Assembly: GCA_900554675.1 (NCBI GenBank)
Contig: USIM01000004.1
Coordinates: 1 to 15,501 of the forward strand
Origin: an uncultured Sutterella sp.
GTDB lineage: Bacteria; Pseudomonadota; Gammaproteobacteria; Burkholderiales; Burkholderiaceae_F
Length of the DNA: 15,501 nucleotides
Reading direction: 5' to 3'
The position numbers and the translations under genes are program-made. The notes under the pieces are model-generated. The model was not told where the DNA came from. It saw only the letters and a list, made by a program, of their open reading frames with translations, and did no database searches. The number at the start of each line of letters is the position of its first letter. Position 1 is the first letter of the stretch. Positions 15,428 to 15,501 of the stretch are shown piece after piece.

Positions 15428-15501
15428 TTACTTCTTCTTTTCAGTATTTAACTTTTCAAAACCGGTTAAATACTTTTCGCCCTTTAAGAACTTCACGGCT
15501 T
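15428..15501 (-). CDS. C-terminal end of an unidentified protein, truncated by window edge
   Basis: The minus-strand frame open from the window edge ends at TAA (15428-15430) and encodes 23 visible residues, AVKFLKGEKYLTGF followed by a lysine-rich tail (EKLNTEKKK). Its stop is five bases before the metallophosphoesterase ATG, with the latter's ribosome-binding site inside it, which supports a real coding end and an operon. The fragment is too short for me to recognise a family. Confidence 0.6.
   Translation of the reverse strand, partial: AVKFLKGEKYLTGFEKLNTEKKK

Noticed and set aside
1..15501. CRISPR arrays, tRNA/rRNA genes, insertion sequences or attachment sites
   Set aside because: No regularly spaced repeats, no cloverleaf-like sequence with CCA-type ends, no transposase or integrase frame and no terminal inverted repeats were recognised.

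Overview
The window looks like chromosomal DNA of a Gram-negative betaproteobacterium. Evidence for this is a lipid A acyltransferase next to dapF, a trimeric-type porin with a C-terminal Phe, and a DksA whose zinc ribbon is degenerate in the way I remember for beta- and alphaproteobacteria. Moderate GC content and the combination of a DcuC-family carrier with AbgA-like amidohydrolases suggest a gut Burkholderiales lineage such as Sutterellaceae (Sutterella/Parasutterella type). That genus-level guess is inference only.

Layout. (1) 1-3736, plus strand: a tight housekeeping run of lpxL-like acyltransferase (5' truncated), dapF, rlmI-like rRNA methyltransferase and a COG0523 (CobW/YjiA-type) GTPase. 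(2) 3737-4401: dksA behind its own leader, ending in a terminator that also serves the convergent sppA. (3) 4427-7023, minus strand: a HAD-family pyrimidine 5'-nucleotidase-like gene followed by sppA (protease IV). (4) 7032-8087, minus strand: a single FtsK/SpoIIIE-domain ATPase gene enclosed by two intrinsic terminators. (5) 8125-13391: a divergent cassette. Leftward run a porin and an AbgA-like M20 amidohydrolase. Rightward run a DcuC-family carrier and a second, paralogous AbgA-like amidohydrolase. The shared promoter region carries a perfect 18-bp palindrome. (6) 13438-14213, minus strand: a HutC-type (GntR + UTRA) regulator. (7) 14298-15501, minus strand: a membrane-anchored metallophosphoesterase and the last 23 codons of an upstream gene.

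The most notable signal is that two members of the cassette are broken by single-base lesions. The DcuC-family gene has an in-frame TAA at codon 24, behind a very good ribosome-binding site. The HutC-type regulator has a -1 frameshift at an A-run between its DNA-binding and ligand-binding domains. Both amidohydrolases and the porin look intact. I read the cassette as a possible uptake-and-hydrolysis system for N-acyl/aryl amino acids or small peptides (porin in the outer membrane, carrier in the inner membrane, two cytoplasmic amidohydrolases) that is decaying, phase-variable or misread in this genome. I saw no tRNA, rRNA, CRISPR array, insertion sequence or attachment site.
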